The notes beneath the pieces are model-generated. The model was not told where the DNA came from. It saw only the letters and a list, made by a program, of their open reading frames with translations, and did not search any database. From CBDBBY01 sp965203215 (lineage in GTDB: Bacteria; Pseudomonadota; Alphaproteobacteria; Rhodobacterales; Rhodobacteraceae), in contig CBDBBY010000001.1 of NCBI GenBank assembly GCA_965203215.1, positions 1,860,001-1,924,000 of the forward strand: 64,000 nucleotides of DNA, in the 5' to 3' direction. Each line of letters begins with the position of its first letter. The stretch's first letter is position 1. A program made the position numbers and the translations under genes. Shown here piece after piece: positions 60,913 through 64,000 of the stretch.

Positions 60913-61749
60913 TCAGTCGTCGGTTCGCGTCTCCTTTTTGGGCCGCCCTCGTTTTTTCGGGGGCGGCGGCGGGGTGATTGGCGCATTCGTTCGGACGTGT
61001 TCGGGAATGAGGTCGGCGTGTTTTCTGAGCCGGTAGCTTGCGCCTTCGATTCGGACGACGACGGCGTGGTGGAGGAGCCGGTCGAGGAGGGCCGTCGCGA
61101 CGACGGGGTCGCCGAAGATGTCGCCCCATTCGGCGAAGCTTCTGTTCGAGGTGAGGATCATCGCGCCTTTTTCGTATCTGGCATTTACGATTTGGAAGAA
61201 CAGGCTTGCGCCGCCCTGCGTGATGGGCAGGTATCCGATTTCGTCGACGATGAGCAGCGCGGCCCGCGCGAAGAAGCGGATTTTTTCGGCGAGCTGGCCT
61301 TGCCGTTCGGCTTTCGCGAGGTTTTCGGTGAGTTCCGCGAGCGTCGTTTTGTAGACGCTCTTTCCGGCTTTGACGGCGGCGACGCCGAGTGCGGTCGCGA
61401 GGTGGCTTTTTCCGGTTCCGGGCGGTCCGAGGAAGTGGACGGTTTCGCGTCTCCGGATGAAGTCGAGCTGGGCCAGCGCGGCGATTCTCTCCCGGTCGAG
61501 CGAGGGCTGGAATGCGAAGTCGAAGCTTTCGACCGTTTTGGCGGGGAGGAGTTTCGCGGTTCGCAATGCGATGTCGATTCGTCTTGTTTCGCGCAGGGCG
61601 TATTCTTCGCTGAGGAGGGCGTCGATGGCTTCGACGGCCGTGAGCTCGCCCTGCTCGAGGCGCCGCAGCGTGGGGCTAAGCGCTTCGAGCGCCCGGGGCA
61701 TTTTCAGTCCGACCAGGGCGGCGCTGATGCGGTCGACGAGTTCGGTCAT
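60913..61749 (-). CDS. istB: IS21 IstB-type ATPase helper
   Basis: 278 residues, DnaA/DnaC-like AAA+ ATPase. Walker A in VHFLGPPGTGKSHLATALGV (about 100-119), Walker B in AALLIVDEIGYLPITQGGAS, then ILTSNRSFAEWGDIFGD. The C-terminus is Pro/Lys-rich (PPPPPKKRGRPKKETRTDD). It assists IstA in target selection and strand transfer. The ATG at 61749 overlaps the istA stop by 4 nt (ATGA). Confidence 0.95.
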   Translation of the reverse strand: MTELVDRISAALVGLKMPRALEALSPTLRRLEQGELTAVEAIDALLSEEYALRETRRIDIALRTAKLLPAKTVESFDFAFQPSLDRERIAALAQLDFIRRRETVHFLGPPGTGKSHLATALGVAAVKAGKSVYKTTLAELTENLAKAERQGQLAEKIRFFARAALLIVDEIGYLPITQGGASLFFQIVNARYEKGAMILTSNRSFAEWGDIFGDPVVATALLDRLLHHAVVVRIEGASYRLRKHADLIPEHVRTNAPITPPPPPKKRGRPKKETRTDD

Positions 61750-62978
61750 TGGCGCACTCCCTGCCGCTCGAGGCGGCGTCCGACGGCGTCGTAGAAGGCC
61801 AGGGACCGTTTCGGCGCGTCCTCGAGCTGGGTCGGATCCGGACGCGGCGGAGGCGGCCTGCGGTGGCCGGGATCGACCCTGCGGCGGTTCCGGCCTTCAA
61901 GGATCGGATGCCGCGCGATCAGCGTCCTATCCTCGAAGATCCGCACTTCGGCGGGATGCCGCTGCACCTCCAGCACGCGCTTTCGTGCGGCGTCGGGCAC
62001 CGAATAGAGGTTTCCGCCGACCGAGACCATTCCGTCGCGGCTGACGCGCCGCTCGACTGTCAGGACCGCGTCGTAGGGATGCGCGGGAAGCGGGATCAAA
62101 GCGGGTCGCTCTTCGGCCAGCGCTTCGTCGACGATCCGGCCGGTGGTGGCGTGGACGCGCGGATTGGCGATCTCGCGACGCCATTTGTCGAATTGCGCGT
62201 TGAGATCGTCAAGGCTGCGGAAGGTCCGGTCGAGGAAGAAGTCCTGCCGGATGTATCGGAACGGGCGCTCGACCTTGCCCTTGGTTTTCGCCCGATAGGC
62301 TTTGCAGGCCCTCGGCGCCGATCCGTAATGGTCGAGCAAGGCGACCAGCGACGGGTTGTAGATCACGGACCGGTCGGCATCCTCGCCGAGGACGGCGGTC
62401 TTCATCCGATCGTAGAGCACTTCGCGCGGCGCCCCTCCGCAGGCGTCGAACGCCGACACATGGCATCTCAGCACCGTTTCGAGCGTCTGGTCGGCGCAGA
62501 ACCGTCCCCACAGCCACCGGCTGCATCCGAGGACGAACGAGAACAGGTGGACTTTCCGGACGACGCCGGGCTCGTCGGCGTATTCGGTTTTGAATTCGGC
62601 GAAGTCGACCTGGGCCTGCTCGCCGGGCTTGGTCTCGAAGCGGCGCTCGAACCCTGGCGCCTCGTCCGGCCGGATCGCGCGGAGATAGGCGGTCACCGCG
62701 GCATAGCCGCCTTCGTAGCCGCGCTCCCGGATTTGCCGGAACAGACGGCGTCCGGACAGATCCGGGCAGTTCCCGATCTTTTCCGCGAGATAGCCCTCGT
62801 ACGGCTCCAGGAGCCGGGGCCGAGGCTTCCGCGGCGAATAGGCCGGAGCCGCGAGACCCCGGTCCAGCAGTTTGCGGACCGTCTTCCGGTCCAGGCCCGT
62901 CCGCCGCGCGATCGCGCTGATCGAAAGGCCTTCCCGTTTCAGTTCTTGCAACATGACAATCTTCTCCAGTTTGATCAC
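61746..62978 (-). CDS. istA: IS21 IstA-type transposase
   Basis: 410 residues from GTG 62978 (VIKLEKIVMLQELKREGLSI), which matches the usual IS21 N-terminus; the frame upstream is not part of it. HTH in ISAIARRTGLDRKTVRKLLD, DDE core with QAQVDFAEFKT (Asp), REVLYDRMKTAVLGED (Asp) and TKGKVERPFRYIRQDF (Glu), and the C-terminal SVGGNLYSVPDAARKRVLEV. Full length and overlapping istB. Confidence 0.95.
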   Translation of the reverse strand: MIKLEKIVMLQELKREGLSISAIARRTGLDRKTVRKLLDRGLAAPAYSPRKPRPRLLEPYEGYLAEKIGNCPDLSGRRLFRQIRERGYEGGYAAVTAYLRAIRPDEAPGFERRFETKPGEQAQVDFAEFKTEYADEPGVVRKVHLFSFVLGCSRWLWGRFCADQTLETVLRCHVSAFDACGGAPREVLYDRMKTAVLGEDADRSVIYNPSLVALLDHYGSAPRACKAYRAKTKGKVERPFRYIRQDFFLDRTFRSLDDLNAQFDKWRREIANPRVHATTGRIVDEALAEERPALIPLPAHPYDAVLTVERRVSRDGMVSVGGNLYSVPDAARKRVLEVQRHPAEVRIFEDRTLIARHPILEGRNRRRVDPGHRRPPPPRPDPTQLEDAPKRSLAFYDAVGRRLERQGVRQ

Positions 62979-63130
62979 CCGACCCGAGCCTCCTTCGGCA
63001 AAAAATCGGATGGGATTTTGGACTGCTTTCGTTCCGGGGGGCATGCCCCCCGGAACGAATTCGCAGCCCCCTGACTGGGGAATTTTACTTTAGCGCTTTT
63101 GGGGAGTTTTAACTTAGTAGTGACAGCGTC

Positions 63131-64000
63131 GACCGGGCGATCGCATCCCGACGCTCGCGCTCGCGGGATTTGGCGGTGGCGCTGGTCGCGCAGCGGATTC
63201 TGGAGCCGGGATCGAAGCTCGCCGCCGCCCGGCTCTTCCGGCCGGAGACGGCGGTCTCCACATTGGCGTCGCAGCTCGGACTGCCGGAGAACGCGGGCGA
63301 GGACCGGCTCTGCGAGACCATGGACTGGCTGCTCGAGCGCCAGCCGAGGATCGAGAAGGCGCTTGCCGAGAAGCATCCGGGCGAGGGAAGCCCCGTGCTC
63401 TACGATTTGACCTCGGTCTGGAGCTACAGCCGCACCTGTTCGCTGGTGAAGAACGGATACTCGCGCGACGGCAAGACGGGGCTGCCGCAGATCGAGTTCG
63501 GGCTGCTGTGCGACGCCGAGGGGCGGCCGGTCGCCGTCGAGGCGTTCCCCGGGAACGCGTCCGATCCCTCCGCCGCGGCCGCCCAGGTCGGCAAGCTCCG
63601 CGACCGCTTCGGACTGAAGCGGGCGGTGTTCGTCGGAGATCGCGGCATGGTGACGCAGGCGCGCGTCCGCGAGGACCTCGAGCCGAACGGCTACGACTGG
63701 ATCTTCGCCCTGCGCGCCGCCGGGGTCCGCGCCTTGGCCGACCGGGGCGCGCTTCAGCCCACGCTGTTCGACGAGCGGGACATGGCGGAGATCGAATGCC
63801 AAGAGCTGTTCCCCGGCGAGCGGCTGGTCGTCTGCAGGAACCCCCTGCCGGCCGAAGAGCGGACCCGCAAGCGCAAGGACTTGATCGCGGCGGCGGCGCA
63901 AGATCTGATCGAGATCCGCCGCGCGGTCCGCCGGGACAAGCGGCCGCTCCGGAGCGCGGACGCGATCCGGCGCCGCGCCGAGCGCGCCCTCAAAAAGCGC
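63131..64000 (+). CDS. IS1634-type transposase, 3' part (continues past the window end)
   Basis: Continues the gene from 60834: LAVALVAQRILEPGSKLAAA, AGEDRLCETMDWLLERQPRI, LYDLTSVWSYSRTCSLVKNG (first Asp), GKTGLPQIEFGLLCDAEGRP, AVFVGDRGMVTQARVREDL (second Asp) and RNPLPAEERTRKRKDLIAAA. The C-terminal Glu block lies beyond the window. Intact apart from the IS21 insertion. Confidence 0.88.

Larger units (their letters stand above)
60835..63125 (-). mobile_element. IS21-family element in an IS1634-type transposase gene
   Basis: 2291 bp, starting TGTCAATGCTAAAGTAAAAT and ending in TTAACTTAGTAGTGACA. The target duplication is GCGTC (60830-60834 and 63126-63130). Both ends carry repeats of GCTAAAGTAAAATTCCCCAG (twice at the left; the right has one good and one diverged copy), the multiple terminal repeats typical for IS21 transposase binding. 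It contains istA and istB. Confidence 0.95.

Noticed and set aside
61749..63074. A 441-codon plus-strand open frame
   Set aside because: Antisense to istA of the IS21 element.
1..64000. tRNA, rRNA, riboswitch or phage structural genes
   Set aside because: I looked for tRNA arms, rRNA-like blocks and capsid, tail or terminase motifs and saw none.

Overview
The window looks like an accessory, insertion-sequence-rich stretch of a GC-rich (roughly 60 percent G+C) proteobacterial genome, most likely an alphaproteobacterium. The reasons are the IS complement (IS5/IS427-like, IS630, ISKra4, IS21, IS1634, ISAs1, IS110, IS4), a GcrA-like Myb/HTH protein and a DUF882 peptidase typical of that class. 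No tRNA, rRNA, CRISPR array or housekeeping operon is visible, so the taxonomy is inference. Several AT-richer islands (about 3.8-4.8, 28.8-32.0, 35.1-36.0, 37.4-38.6, 48.0-50.2 and 53.9-56.4 kb) carry defence-like genes and stand out as recently acquired.

Layout. 0.3-5.7 kb: a small membrane coiled-coil gene, then a graveyard of IS relics, including a duplicated 5' end of the aminotransferase gene fused to a DUF433 antitoxin fragment. 5.8-11.4 kb: a DUF3800 gene, an IS5 element nested in an IS630 element, and a tandemly amplified HEPN/partner module. 11.7-15.8 kb: a class III aminotransferase and, in the opposite orientation, a TbpB-like surface lipoprotein with a clear terminator between them. 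16.7-25.7 kb: a minus-strand operon resembling part of a Dot/Icm (IncI, type IVB) secretion or conjugation cluster in the order icmD-like, icmJ-like, unknown, icmB, DUF882. Its icmJ is split by an IS1634-family element flanked by a perfect 372-bp direct repeat.

26-32 kb: a C5 DNA methyltransferase lying between roughly 400-bp inverted repeats, followed by a low-GC two-gene GHKL ATPase operon. 32-35 kb: a relic of IS110 and an IS4-type transposase fused to a DruA-like domain. 35.1-36.4 kb: an SDH/ClpP-like serine protease, a small overlapping ORF and a small XRE regulator. 37.4-41.4 kb: two paralogous AAA ATPases around an Abi_2 pseudogene. 42.2-46.9 kb: HicBA, a GcrA-like protein, a CHC2 primase and an intact ISKra4 element.

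48.0-50.2 kb: a ParB-like plus putative PD-(D/E)XK gene pair. 50.6-53.4 kb: a crotonase and a flavin monooxygenase of aromatic catabolism. 53.9-56.4 kb: an AAA ATPase with a C-terminal HTH and a small ELK-motif nuclease-like gene. 57-58.5 kb: two toxin-antitoxin loci with frameshifted toxins. 59.2-64 kb: a methyltransferase and an IS21 element nested in a second IS1634-type transposase.

Taken together the window is an active accessory region: IS elements insert into each other and into a secretion cluster, ISKra4 has left at least nine relics, and many small toxin-antitoxin, abortive-infection and candidate anti-phage modules are present in states from intact to decayed. The most promising undescribed systems are the GHKL operon (28.9-32.0 kb), the AAA/nuclease pair (53.9-56.4 kb), the ParB/PD-(D/E)XK pair (48.0-50.2 kb) and the DruA-IS4 fusion.
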